DNA of 64,000 nucleotides from assembly GCA_963731625.1 (NCBI GenBank), contig CAVSWH010000001.1, positions 248,001 through 312,000 on the forward strand. The letters are read 5' to 3'. The notes beneath the pieces are model-generated. The model was not told the DNA's origin. It saw nothing but the letters and a program-made list of their open reading frames with translations, and ran no database searches. Shown in pieces: positions 17,502-26,283 of this stretch. The stretch comes from PALSA-555 sp963731625. Its GTDB lineage: Bacteria > Actinomycetota > Acidimicrobiia > IMCC26256 > PALSA-555. The translations under genes were made by a program, and so were the position numbers. Positions within the stretch are counted from its first letter, which is position 1; every line of letters starts with the position of its first letter.

Positions 17502-17870
17502 ATGGCCGCAGGTCGGACATGGAGCGGCGACCCCGTACCACGAGTCGGGCGGACCGCCGAGGATGACGACGTGCCCGGGGAGACGTTTCACCTCGACCTC
17601 GACGGGACGGCGACTGCCGGCCGCTACATCGAAGCAGATCCCGCGCACCGCATGCTGCTGAGATGGGACCGTCAAGGAGCCGACACAGCGACGCCGACAC
17701 CTACATTCATTGAGATCACGCTCACCCCGACGGGTGACGGCACAAATGTGAGGGTGCAATTCTCCGGCCTAAGTGCGGAGGATGCCGCTTTCTATCCGCA
17801 ACTCTGGGCGCGTCACCTTGACCGGATCGCAACTGCCTTGGCTGGCGCCGAACCCGCGCATGGCAACTGA
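17502..17870 (+). CDS. SRPBCC/AHSA1-like domain protein, apparently N-terminally truncated
   Basis: 122 residues. The middle and end match the START/AHSA1 (SRPBCC) fold: FHLDLDGTATAGRYIEADPAHRM, then LLRWDR, a strand pair FIEITLTPTGDGTNVRV, and the C-terminal helix LWARHLDRIATALAG. Family members bind hydrophobic ligands or act as Hsp90-like co-chaperones. The usual first strand and helix (an AP-x-VW-x-x-WT type segment of about 30 residues) is missing and the first 25 residues look non-native, so it may be a truncated relic or have a misread start. It lies between another gene fragment and a convergent MBL-fold gene. Confidence 0.55.
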   Translation: MAAGRTWSGDPVPRVGRTAEDDDVPGETFHLDLDGTATAGRYIEADPAHRMLLRWDRQGADTATPTPTFIEITLTPTGDGTNVRVQFSGLSAEDAAFYPQLWARHLDRIATALAGAEPAHGN

Positions 17871-18042
17871 GTCAGGAACCGCATCCTCTGAGGTCAATCC
17901 TCAAGTCCACTACTGGAGTCGCGGCAGGGCCTGAGCAGACGCCATCAAAGGCCGCCCACTGACGGCGAAAGGTCGAGCCACACGTCGACGGATCGTGGAC
18001 ACGGCGGCGGACCGACTCCCGCCGCGACACATCCTCGGCGGT

Positions 18043-19086
18043 CTAGGACGCGGTGAGGACGTATCGAGTGCCGACAACGCTTGGGGCGTACTTGTTCGGG
18101 GCGAACGCATTCGCGAGGGCGGCGGCTGCTCGCCAGCCAGTGCAGTGTCCTGGGGCGACGATTCGAGGCGCGACGAGCTCGATGAGGTCGTGCACCGTCG
18201 GTTCGATGCGGTCTTCGACGGTCGTGCCAGCGAGGTGGTAGCCGCCCAGGAGGAGATCGATCGGCTGGTCGGGGTGTAGTCGTCGTGCTTCGAGCCCGAC
18301 GTTGACGACGCCAGCGTGCGAGCACGCGGTGAACACCGCGGACCCGCGGCCGCGGACGCTCGCGGCGAGGAAGCGTTCGTCGTGGATACCGAGATCGAGT
18401 GTGACCTTGCCGTCGCGCCAGCTGTGGTGTCCTGGCAGCCCGGTTTCGTAGCTCGTCTGGCGCGGGATGTCGCCGCTGCCAAGGAGCAGTTCGCTCACCG
18501 AGTGGACTTCTGCATTGGCGACGACGGTGGCGCCTGCCCCTTCGATGTCGTCGATGGTGGGCTCCGGGGGAAACATTGCAATGATGTCGAGCGGAGTGAG
18601 GATCCCGCGCTGGTCGGGTCGGTCAGGGTGGACATCGACAACGAGCGGGGCTCGACCGGTGCGGTCGCGCTCGGCGGCGATCGCTTCAACAACGGTGGTG
18701 ATACCCCCCGAGTGGTCCCAGTGCCAGTGCGATAGGAACAGCACATCGATGCTTGACAAGTCGACCGCCAAGCGCTCGGCGTTGGCGAGCCAAACATCTC
18801 CGTAGGGACCGACGTCGAAGAGAACTGTTGCCGTACGCTCCGCCCGGCGCGCAGTAGCGAGCGCGGAGAAGCCGTGACACGCCACGCAGAGGTGGTCGAA
18901 GCCGACCACACAGTCGTGGCCCTCGTGCTCGCCGCTCGGCGGGATCTGGCTGAGCAGGTAGGCAAGCTCCGGGCGCTGCGGTACTCCGGGAGCGATGCTC
19001 GAGAGGGTGTCCGTCGCGTTGTCGACGACGATCGTGATCGTGAGCTCGTCAAGGTCGGGCGCAACTGCACCCACGTGTGTCGTCAT
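18043..19086 (-). CDS. MBL-fold metallo-hydrolase
   Basis: 347-residue metallo-beta-lactamase-fold enzyme. The metal motif is SHWHWDHSGG with H120-x-H122-x-D124-H125. Further His ligands are expected at ACSHAGVVN and the C-terminal APGHCTGW. The layout, with VVVDN...VGFDHLCVACHGFSALA at the N-terminus, resembles the group annotated as dihydropterin-phosphate-synthase-like MBL hydrolases. Substrate unknown. ATG 19086 fits the strand TITIVVDN. It lies immediately beyond the tRNA-Gly flank (100 bp from the tRNA 3-prime end), and no partner gene is linked. Confidence 0.85.
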   Translation of the reverse strand: MTTHVGAVAPDLDELTITIVVDNATDTLSSIAPGVPQRPELAYLLSQIPPSGEHEGHDCVVGFDHLCVACHGFSALATARRAERTATVLFDVGPYGDVWLANAERLAVDLSSIDVLFLSHWHWDHSGGITTVVEAIAAERDRTGRAPLVVDVHPDRPDQRGILTPLDIIAMFPPEPTIDDIEGAGATVVANAEVHSVSELLLGSGDIPRQTSYETGLPGHHSWRDGKVTLDLGIHDERFLAASVRGRGSAVFTACSHAGVVNVGLEARRLHPDQPIDLLLGGYHLAGTTVEDRIEPTVHDLIELVAPRIVAPGHCTGWRAAAALANAFAPNKYAPSVVGTRYVLTAS

Positions 19087-19186
19087 GCGTCAGTGACCCC
19101 GGTTGCATTCAAGGGAAATCGGAGTTGCCGTGTGTCCGCGTTGACCCCAGTTTCGCCCCGGCGCCGTTCCCTCGTGTGGGGTTATG

Positions 19187-19262
19187 TGGAGCGGACGACG
19201 GGATTCGAACCCGCGACCCTCACCTTGGCAAGGTGATGCTCTACCAGCTGAGCCACGTCCGC
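19187..19262 (-). tRNA. tRNA-Gly (anticodon GCC)
   Basis: Complete 76-nt cloverleaf on the minus strand: acceptor GCGGACG pairs with CGTCCGC, discriminator T and encoded CCA, D loop with AGCTGGTAGAGC, anticodon stem TCACC/GGTGA around TTGCCAA (GCC anticodon), and T arm CGGGTTCGAATCCCG. Three incomplete copies of its 3-prime part occur at 5755, 8961 and 9052, so it has probably served as an integration target. Confidence 0.97.
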
Positions 19263-19340
19263 GTAAGAAATCGAGGATAGCGCCGGCCCGCGGCGCCCGG
19301 CCTGCCCAACCGGGCCGAACGGTCAAGCGTCCGCGAGGTC

Positions 19341-20279
19341 TCAGGTCCCCGCGAGCCGCGCCACGACGGGAGCGAACGCCGGGTAGTTGTCGTCGCCGAC
19401 GACGACGTACGAGACATCCCAGCGCTCTCGGCGCTCCACGAGCGTGTCGCAGACCTCGTCGACGGTGCCGACGAGCGCCACACCAGACGACAGCGCCTCG
19501 TCGGCGCTGATGCCGAACCCGGGCGCGAGGCGGTCGGCGAGCCCGCGGGCGTCGTCGGTGATCGCGGCGAGGAAGTAGCGGATCTGCAGCTCGAGGTCGT
19601 CGAAGCGACTGCCGGCGCCCTCGCGCACCCAGGCGATCTTCTGGGTGGTCTGGTCGGCGAGTGACGTCTTTAGGGCGTCGTTGGTGATCGCGCCGGCTCG
19701 CAGGTTCGGGTTGATCCCGACGATGTCGGCCTCCCGCCCGGCGAGGCGGAGCAGCCGCTCGCCGCCGCCGCCGACGAGGATCGGCGGGTGCGGTCGCTGC
19801 ACGGGCTTCGGGAGCCCGTTGTAGGAGCGGATGGTGTAGCTCGGGCCGGTGTGGGTGAACGGCTCGTCGGCCCACGCACCTTTGACGACGGCGAGCGCCT
19901 CGGCGAGCCGCTCGATGCGCACCTTCGGCGAGTCGTAGGCGAGCCCGAGGGCCTCGTAGTCGGTCTGCATCCATCCCGCGCCCAGCCCGAACTCGAGGCG
20001 GCCTTCGGAGAGCAGGTCGACGGTCGCCGCCTCCTTGGCCGCGACGGCCGGATGCTTGTAGTCGTTGCCCAGCACGAGCATGCCGACCCGCAGCCGCTCG
20101 GTCACCGCCGCCGCGAAGGAGATGGCGACCATGGGCGCCATCTCGGTGTCGATGAAGTGGTCGGGCACGAACAGGGTCGAGTAGCCGAGGTCCTCGACCT
20201 GGCGGGCGAGGTCACGCCACTCGCGGGCGCTGTGGGCGCCGCCGGCCTGGACGCCGAATCGGAACGGTCGCGTCGCCAT
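19341..20279 (-). CDS. LLM-class F420-dependent oxidoreductase (second of tandem pair)
   Basis: 312-residue luciferase-like monooxygenase-fold (TIM barrel) enzyme of the F420-using group. It starts MATRPFRFGVQAGGA, has the TLFVPDHFIDTEMAPM segment, GRLEFGLGAGWMQTDYEALG after the barrel insertion, and PPILVGGGGERLLRLAGREAD, typical of the MSMEG_2516-like LLM family. ATG 20279 overlaps the stop of the upstream paralogue by one base (TGATG), so the two are translationally coupled. The two proteins are about half identical by eye, pointing to a local duplication. Such enzymes reduce or oxidise unknown hydride acceptors with cofactor F420; the substrate is unknown. Confidence 0.88.
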   Translation of the reverse strand: MATRPFRFGVQAGGAHSAREWRDLARQVEDLGYSTLFVPDHFIDTEMAPMVAISFAAAVTERLRVGMLVLGNDYKHPAVAAKEAATVDLLSEGRLEFGLGAGWMQTDYEALGLAYDSPKVRIERLAEALAVVKGAWADEPFTHTGPSYTIRSYNGLPKPVQRPHPPILVGGGGERLLRLAGREADIVGINPNLRAGAITNDALKTSLADQTTQKIAWVREGAGSRFDDLELQIRYFLAAITDDARGLADRLAPGFGISADEALSSGVALVGTVDEVCDTLVERRERWDVSYVVVGDDNYPAFAPVVARLAGT

Positions 20280-21223
20280 CAGGTGCCAGCGAGGCGCTCG
20301 ACGACCGGGGCGAACGCCTCGGCGTGGGCGTCGTCCACGACGACGTAGCTCATCTGCCACCGCTCCCTGCGGGCGAGCAGGTCCTCGATCATCTGCTCCA
20401 CCGTGCCGACGATCGCGATCGGCGTCTCGAGGGCGACCTCGGGTGTGACGTCGAACGCCGGCGCCATCGCCGCGGCGAGCGACTCGCGGTCGTCCGTGAA
20501 GTGCACGAAGCCGGCGTACTGCTGGATCTCGAGGTCGTCGAAGCGGTCTCCGGCTGCCTCGCGGACCCACGCCAGCTTCTGGTCGGTCGCCGCCGCGCTG
20601 AGCGACTTGGCGGCGTCCGGGTGCTCCGCCTCGCCGCGCCGCAAGTTGGCGTTGATGCCGACGATGTCCGCCTCACGGGCCGCGAGCGACAGGACGCGCT
20701 TCCCGCCCCCGCCGACGAGGATGGGCGGTCCTCCGGGCTGCACCGGGCGCGGGCCGCCGTCGAGGTCGCTGATCTGGTAGTGCTTGCCGACGAAGGTGAA
20801 CTCGCCGTCGGCGAACAGGCCCTTCAGGACGGCGATCGACTCGGCGAGGCGGTCGACCCGCACGCCGGGCGGATCGAGCGGCAGGCCCGCCTTCTCGTAG
20901 TCGACGGTCATCCAGCCCGCGCCGACGCCGAGCTCGAGGCGCCCGTCGGACAGCAGGTCGAGCGTGGCGGCTTCGCGGGCCAACACGACCGGGTGCTTGT
21001 AGTCGTTGCCGAGCACCAGCGCGCCGACGCGCAGCGTCGTGGTCGCCTCGGCGACCATCGCCATCGCCGGGATCGGCGCGAGCGGATGGTCGACGAAGTG
21101 GTCGGGGACGAAGAGCGTCGAGTAGCCGAGGTCCTCGCACATGCGAGCGTTCTCGCGGTACTGGCGCGCCGAGTCGGCGCGCGGCGCCATGACGCCGAAG
21201 CGGAACTTGCGGTCGTGGGGCAT
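20279..21223 (-). CDS. LLM-class F420-dependent oxidoreductase (first of tandem pair)
   Basis: 314 residues, same fold and motifs as the downstream paralogue: KFRFGVMAPRADSARQY, TLFVPDHFVDHPLAPIPAM, LELGVGAGWMTVDYEKAGLP, PPILVGGGGKRVLSLAAREADIVG. The C-terminal WQMSYVVVDDAHAEAFAPVV is nearly shared. It begins 65 bp after the dUTPase stop and is likely part of the same minus-strand transcript. F420 rather than FMN is inferred from the family. Confidence 0.88.
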   Translation of the reverse strand: MPHDRKFRFGVMAPRADSARQYRENARMCEDLGYSTLFVPDHFVDHPLAPIPAMAMVAEATTTLRVGALVLGNDYKHPVVLAREAATLDLLSDGRLELGVGAGWMTVDYEKAGLPLDPPGVRVDRLAESIAVLKGLFADGEFTFVGKHYQISDLDGGPRPVQPGGPPILVGGGGKRVLSLAAREADIVGINANLRRGEAEHPDAAKSLSAAATDQKLAWVREAAGDRFDDLEIQQYAGFVHFTDDRESLAAAMAPAFDVTPEVALETPIAIVGTVEQMIEDLLARRERWQMSYVVVDDAHAEAFAPVVERLAGT

Positions 21224-21288
21224 CGGCGCACGCTAACGGGGCGACGCCGGCAGGGTCCATTGGGCCCGCTCCGGTTCGCGCACACGTC

Positions 21289-21729
21289 TCAGCGTCCGGT
21301 GGAGCCGAACCCGTAGGTGTCGCGCGTCGTGACGTCGAGGGCGTCGACGGGGCGCCAGTCGACGGACTGCGCGGCGACGATCACGAGCTGGGCGATCCGG
21401 TCGCCTCGGTGCACCGCATACGCCTCGGTGGGGTCGGTGTTGACGAGCAGGACCTTCAGCTCGCCGCGGTATTGCGGGTCGATCAGGCCGGGCGTGTTGA
21501 GGCAGGTGACGCCGTGGCGCAGCGCCAGCCCGGAGCGCGGGAGGACGAGCCCGCAGTACCCGGGCGGGATCGCCACGGCGACGCCTGTCGGGACGAGGGC
21601 GCGCCCGCCCGCGGCCGCGAGGCGGACGTCGTCGCGTGCGGTGAGGTCGTGACCGGCGTCATCGTCGTGGGCCGCCGCGGGGAGCGGCAGATCGGGGTCG
21701 AGCCGGCTGATCGGGATCGGCAGGCTCAA
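21289..21729 (-). CDS. dut: dUTP diphosphatase (trimeric dUTPase)
   Basis: Hydrolyses dUTP to dUMP and pyrophosphate, keeping uracil out of DNA. 146 residues with all five trimeric dUTPase motifs: DAGHDL (24-29), PRSGLALRHG (64-73), NTPGLIDPQYRGELKV (78-93), GDRIAQLV (109-116) and the C-terminal P-loop-like RDTYGFGSTGR (136-146). The start is TTG 21729, overlapping the TGA of the DUF3501 gene (TTGA), so translation is coupled to it. No better start exists downstream because motif 1 begins at residue 24. Confidence 0.95.
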   Translation of the reverse strand: MSLPIPISRLDPDLPLPAAAHDDDAGHDLTARDDVRLAAAGGRALVPTGVAVAIPPGYCGLVLPRSGLALRHGVTCLNTPGLIDPQYRGELKVLLVNTDPTEAYAVHRGDRIAQLVIVAAQSVDWRPVDALDVTTRDTYGFGSTGR

Positions 21730-22304
21730 GGGGCGAGATCCCCGGCGAGCTCGTCTCGCTGGTCGGCGGTGAGCGTGACGTCGGCGTCGTATTCGGGGTG
21801 GTCGACGACGAGGCGGACCGGCCCGTCGGCGAACGCGCGCTGCTGGTCGGGGCTCACCGTGAACGTCAGGTAGTGGACGGTCGCCGTGGTGTCCGCCCGG
21901 GTGAGGCGCTCGACGTCCTGTGCGTGTCCCGGGCTCGAGACGCCTCCGGCGACGAGGCTGATGTGGTCGTGGATGCCGACGAGGCGCGGCAGCCAGTAGC
22001 GGAGCGCCTCGTCGTCGGTGATCTCGATGAAGAGCGTCCCGGAGAGCTCGTTGGTGCCCGGGACGAGCTCGTTGTAGGTCTCGAGCTCGTGGGCGATCTG
22101 CTCGTCCCGGATCATCCGCTCGGCGCGCGCCATCTCCTGGATCTGGAAGCGCATCGTGGCGGCGTTCTCGAAGACGATCGTCATCAGGTCGCCGAGGGGG
22201 ATGCGGCGCCGCTTCTTCATGGCGATGATCTCGGCCCGGAAGGCGTCGCGCTCGCGCTCGTACTCGCGCAGGTCCTTGATGTCGGCGAGCGTCAGCTTGC
22301 GCAC
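21726..22304 (-). CDS. DUF3501-family protein
   Basis: 192-residue cytosolic protein starting VRKLTLADIKDLREYERERDAFR, with MKKRRRIPLGDLMTIVFEN and LFIEITDDEALRYWLPRL, the marks of DUF3501. The family usually sits beside rubrerythrin and Fe-S (heterodisulfide-reductase-like) proteins and is presumed to act in redox or peroxide defence, but its activity is not known. GTG 22304 is chosen because GGAGGGG lies 6 bases upstream. It is 110 bp behind rubrerythrin and overlaps dut. The Fe-S partner often present is missing here. Confidence 0.85.
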   Translation of the reverse strand: MRKLTLADIKDLREYERERDAFRAEIIAMKKRRRIPLGDLMTIVFENAATMRFQIQEMARAERMIRDEQIAHELETYNELVPGTNELSGTLFIEITDDEALRYWLPRLVGIHDHISLVAGGVSSPGHAQDVERLTRADTTATVHYLTFTVSPDQQRAFADGPVRLVVDHPEYDADVTLTADQRDELAGDLAP

Positions 22305-22414
22305 GCAACCCCTCCGGGTCCGTCCCAGGGCACGAGCCGCCCGTCGACGCGCGGGCGGGCGGTTCACGCGGCGACGGCCCCGGACTCCCGGGGCCGTCGC
22401 GCGGCGTCGGACAG

Positions 22415-22834
<420 letters not shown>

Positions 22835-22841
22835 CGTGGGG

Positions 22842-23300
22842 CTACTCCTTGTGCTGGGTCTGGTCGTTGGTTTGGACACCTGAGCCCGCGCAGTCCTCGC
22901 AGACGCCGCGGAAGTGCACCTCTACGTCGGCGACGCGGAACCCGCGCCGGTCGCGGGCGGCGAGCCGGAGGTCACGGACGTCGACGAGGACGTCCCGCAC
23001 CCGGCCGCAGACGGTGCAGATGAGGTGGTGGTGGGCGTGCTCGACGTTCGGGTCGACGCGGACGCTGCCGGTGCCGAGGTGGATGAGCCCGACCTCGTGC
23101 ATGGCCTCGAGGTCGTGCACCGTCTGATACACGGTCTTCAGCGAGATCGTCGGCATCGTGCTCCGGGCCCGCTCGTAGAGCGCCTCGACGGTCGGGTGGC
23201 TCGCGTCGCCCTGCAACAGCCCGAAGATCGCCTGGCGCTGGGGCGTCACGCGCAAGCCCTGGTCCCGGAACCGCTCCGAGAGCTCCTCCACCGTTCTCAT
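22842..23300 (-). CDS. Fur-family transcriptional regulator, PerR-like
   Basis: 152-residue winged-helix metalloregulator. The DNA-binding domain carries RVTPQRQAIFGLL and TISLKTVYQTVHDL. The structural zinc site is the CTVCG and CEDC pairs. In RVDPNVEHAHHHLIC the Asp two residues after Arg sits where PerR has its Asp85 (Fur has Glu), supporting peroxide sensing through Fe-catalysed His oxidation. It heads the rubrerythrin-DUF3501-dut run and has its own operator just upstream. ATG 23300 is the only good start. Confidence 0.88.
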   Translation of the reverse strand: MRTVEELSERFRDQGLRVTPQRQAIFGLLQGDASHPTVEALYERARSTMPTISLKTVYQTVHDLEAMHEVGLIHLGTGSVRVDPNVEHAHHHLICTVCGRVRDVLVDVRDLRLAARDRRGFRVADVEVHFRGVCEDCAGSGVQTNDQTQHKE

Positions 23301-23317
23301 AACAACGCCAGTTTATC

Positions 23318-23330
23318 GACAACGATTGTC
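23318..23330. promoter_or_regulatory. PerR/Fur-type operator
   Basis: Palindrome GACAA-CGA-TTGTC, 17 bases upstream of the PerR-like gene start, in an AT-richer patch (TTATCGACAACGATTGTCAA) unlike its surroundings. Position and symmetry suit autoregulation of the PerR-rubrerythrin operon. It also lies 60 bp upstream of the divergent acyl-CoA synthetase gene. Confidence 0.7.
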
Positions 23331-23389
23331 AACTGTCTCCTCGAGGCCCGGGCGAGCCCCCCGGGTCGTCCGCCTACGCTGCGGCGCCG

Positions 23390-24835
23390 ATGGCCCTCCT
23401 GATCGGCGACGTGCTGCGACACGCCGCCGAGGTCGTCCCCGACCGGCTGGCCGCCACGATGGGCGGCGACGAGCTGACCTTCGGGGCCCTCGACGCCGGG
23501 TCGAACCGCATGGCCCGCACGCTGGCGTCCGCGGGGGTCGGACGGGGCGACCGGGTTGCCTGGTGGGGTGAGACGTCCCTGGCGGCCATGCCGATCTTCG
23601 GCGCCGCCGCGAAGCTGGGTGCCGCGTTCATGCCCGTGAACGCGCGTCTCGGCGCCGACGAAGCGGGCGAGGTGCTCGACTACGCCCGCCCGACCCTGAC
23701 GATCGTCGACGAGGCGCACGCCGACCCGCCGTTCGCATCGGTGGCGCAGGCCGGGCTGTTCGCCGACGCGGCGTCGCAACCGGCCGTCGAGGTGCGCGAC
23801 CCGTCCCTCGACGAGCGCGACACGCACGTCGTGTTCTTCACCAGCGGGAGCACCGGGCGCTCGAAGGGCGTCGTCCTGTCGCACCGCGCGAGCTACCTGC
23901 GCAGCTTCCCGAACCTCATCACGGACTGGACGGGCGCGACGGTCTGCATGTTCCCGCTGTTCCACATGTCGGGTTGGTCGATGGCGCTGAACGCCTGGCA
24001 GATGCGCCTGCCCGTGCACCTCGCCGCGCCCGACGCGAGCGTGCTGCTGGAGACCACCGAGCGGCGCCGGGCGACGCGCCTCTACTGCCTCCCCGCGGTG
24101 TGGAGCCGGGTCCTGGAGGCGGACCGGTCGTCGTATGACCTCTCCTCGCTGCGCGAGTGCGACACGGGGACGTCCGCCACGCCACCCGAGCTGCTGCGCG
24201 CCATCAAGGAGGCGTTCCCCGAGACCGCCACGCGCATCTACTACGGCTCGACCGAGGCGGGGCCGGCCAGCCTGCTCGGCGACACCGACCTCGAGCGCAA
24301 GCCCGGCTCGGTCGGGCTCCCTGCGCCAGGCGTCGACCTGCGCCTCGCCGACGACGGCGAGGTCTGTGTCCGCAGCGCGTTCTTGATGGACGGGTACTTC
24401 GAGGCGCCCGAGGCCACCGCCGAGGCCCTCCAGGACGGCTGGTACCACACGGGCGATCTCGGCGCGCTCGACGACGAGGGCTATCTCTCGATCGTCGGCC
24501 GGGCACGCGACGTGCTGCGCACCGGCGGCGAGACCGTCGCCCCCGGCGAGGTCGAGCAGGTGCTCGCTGTACACCCCGCGGTCGGTGAGGTCGCCGTGGT
24601 CGGCCTGCCCGACGTGCGCTGGGGCGAGGTCGTCTGCGCGGTCGTCGTGCCCACCGCGGGTCGGGCCGACGAGCTGAGCGTCGACACGTTGCGAGCGCAC
24701 TGCGAAGGCCGACTGGCGACCTTCAAGCAGCCGCGTCGTCTCGAGCTCGTCGAGGCACTCCCCCGCACACCGGCCACGGGACAGATCCAGCGCACGCTGC
24801 TCGTCGAGCGGCTCACCGGCGGGTCGCGCGGTTAG
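23390..24835 (+). CDS. AMP-binding acyl-CoA synthetase-like protein lacking the C-terminal catalytic Lys
   Basis: 481-residue member of the ANL adenylating family, expected to activate a carboxylic acid as acyl-AMP and then acyl-CoA. Visible motifs are VFFTSGSTGRSKGVVLSHR (phosphate-binding loop), YYGSTEAGPAS, and DGWYHTGDLGALDDEGYLSIVGRARDVL. In the C-terminal motif, normally P-R-T-x-x-G-K, the sequence is LPRTPATGQIQRTLL: the adenylation lysine is Gln465 (codon 24782-24784, CAG). The second synthetase at 29778 has the normal SGKVQK. It is slightly short for the family. ATG 23390 is followed directly by the conserved N-terminus. The Liv transporter genes follow at 75 bp. Confidence 0.87.
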   Translation: MALLIGDVLRHAAEVVPDRLAATMGGDELTFGALDAGSNRMARTLASAGVGRGDRVAWWGETSLAAMPIFGAAAKLGAAFMPVNARLGADEAGEVLDYARPTLTIVDEAHADPPFASVAQAGLFADAASQPAVEVRDPSLDERDTHVVFFTSGSTGRSKGVVLSHRASYLRSFPNLITDWTGATVCMFPLFHMSGWSMALNAWQMRLPVHLAAPDASVLLETTERRRATRLYCLPAVWSRVLEADRSSYDLSSLRECDTGTSATPPELLRAIKEAFPETATRIYYGSTEAGPASLLGDTDLERKPGSVGLPAPGVDLRLADDGEVCVRSAFLMDGYFEAPEATAEALQDGWYHTGDLGALDDEGYLSIVGRARDVLRTGGETVAPGEVEQVLAVHPAVGEVAVVGLPDVRWGEVVCAVVVPTAGRADELSVDTLRAHCEGRLATFKQPRRLELVEALPRTPATGQIQRTLLVERLTGGSRG

Positions 24836-24909
24836 CGACAGAGGGCCGAGCGCCGCGACGGATGCGGTGCGATACTGCCCGAGCCCGATTGGCCGGCAGA
24901 GGGGGAGCA

Positions 24910-26226
24910 ATGGTCATTCGACGCGTCGGTGTGGTCGTCGCGGTTGTTGTGGCGATGACGTTCATGGGCCTTGCGACCCCGGGCGGGGCAGCGAGCGGCG
25001 GCGGGTCGGGGCAGTTCAAGAACCTGAAGCCGGTGAAGCCGCCGAACCCGTGCCCGAACACCGACGGCGTCTCGGGCTCGACCATCAAGGTCGGCGCGAT
25101 CTTGCCCGAGACCGGGCCCGATGCCTCGTCGTTCCAGGCGTCCGAGGACGGGATGCGGGCCCGCGTCGACATGGCGAACGCCACGAATGAGCTCGGGAGC
25201 CGCAAGCTCAGCCTCACCGTCGTCGACGACGTCGGCGACCCGGCACGCAACCTCACAGCCGCGCAGCAGCTGGTCGAGCAGGACGGCGTCTTCGGGATCA
25301 TGGAGAACAGCCTCGCCGCCGACAGCAGCGCGCCGTATCTCCACTCGCAGAACGTCCCAGTGACGGGATGGCACCTCGGGCTGGCCTCGTTCGGTAAGTA
25401 CCCGAACATGTTCGGCTGGCGCAACAGCGTGGCCCCGGACGGGAACACCAACACGTTCACGACACTGAACGTCGACTTCCTCAAGGCGAAGGGCGTCACG
25501 AAGGTCGCGCTCGTCGGCGCGAACACGTCGAACAGCGCGGGGTTCGTGAACCAGGTCGCGGAGTCGATCAAGATCGCCGACCCAGGCATCAAGGTCGTGT
25601 ACCAGACGACGAGCGTGGCGGTCGGCCAGATGGACTTCACCGCCGAGGCGCAGAAGATCAAGGACTCTGGCGCAGACGCCCTGCTGACCGGGATGGACTT
25701 CCTCCAGAACGTCGCGCTGTCGGCGGCGCTCGTGCAGGACAACTACAAGCTGAAAGCCACGGTGTACCCGGGCGGCTACGACAGCCGGATCACGAGCCTG
25801 CCGGGGATCGACGGTGTGTACTTCGGCATCGAGGTGGCGCCCTTCGAGGAGAACCCGCCGGCCTACCTCACGTACAAGGCCCAGATGGTGAGGGAGGGCA
25901 AGTACTACCAGGGGGAGATCCCCTACATCGGGTGGCTGACAGCCGACACGTTCATCGAGGGGCTGAAGGCGGCGGGCCTGAGCTGCCCGACCCGCCAGGG
26001 GTTCATCACGAACCTGCGGCTGGAGAAGAACTGGACGGCACACGGCGCGTTCGCACCGGTCGACTTCACGACGATCTTCGGCCGGCCCTTCTACTGCGTG
26101 TACTTCGTGCAGGTCCAGAGTGGCGCGTTCGTGCCCCAGTTCGGCGGCAAGCCGTTCTGCGCCACGGGGGTGATCCACAACGGGAAGCTGACGAAGCTCA
26201 CACCAGCTCAGCAGGCGCAGGGATAG
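24910..26226 (+). CDS. Branched-chain-type ABC transporter substrate-binding protein
   Basis: 438-residue periplasmic-binding-protein type I (LivK/Leu-Ile-Val-binding) family protein. The signal peptide is VIRRVGVVVAVVVAMTFMGLATPGGAAS. The mature domain starts at STIKVGAILPETGPDASSF, the usual first strand, and continues through KVALVGANTSNSAGFVNQVAESI and DALLTGMDFLQNVALSAALV. It may bind branched amino acids, amides or other small carboxylates. ATG 24910 has GGGGGAG close upstream. It is first of four transporter genes; cysteines (PCPN, LSCPT, YCVY, FCAT) suggest two disulfides. No lipobox, so how it is retained is unclear. Confidence 0.9.
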   Translation: MVIRRVGVVVAVVVAMTFMGLATPGGAASGGGSGQFKNLKPVKPPNPCPNTDGVSGSTIKVGAILPETGPDASSFQASEDGMRARVDMANATNELGSRKLSLTVVDDVGDPARNLTAAQQLVEQDGVFGIMENSLAADSSAPYLHSQNVPVTGWHLGLASFGKYPNMFGWRNSVAPDGNTNTFTTLNVDFLKAKGVTKVALVGANTSNSAGFVNQVAESIKIADPGIKVVYQTTSVAVGQMDFTAEAQKIKDSGADALLTGMDFLQNVALSAALVQDNYKLKATVYPGGYDSRITSLPGIDGVYFGIEVAPFEENPPAYLTYKAQMVREGKYYQGEIPYIGWLTADTFIEGLKAAGLSCPTRQGFITNLRLEKNWTAHGAFAPVDFTTIFGRPFYCVYFVQVQSGAFVPQFGGKPFCATGVIHNGKLTKLTPAQQAQG

Positions 26227-26283
26227 CGACCGACGCCGTGTACCGGGGCGCGGCGCGCGCCCCGGTGGTGCCGAGGAGGGACG

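Noticed and set aside
23297..24910. 537-codon minus-strand frame over the acyl-CoA synthetase
   Set aside because: Overlaps a clear ANL enzyme on the other strand and has no motif of its own.
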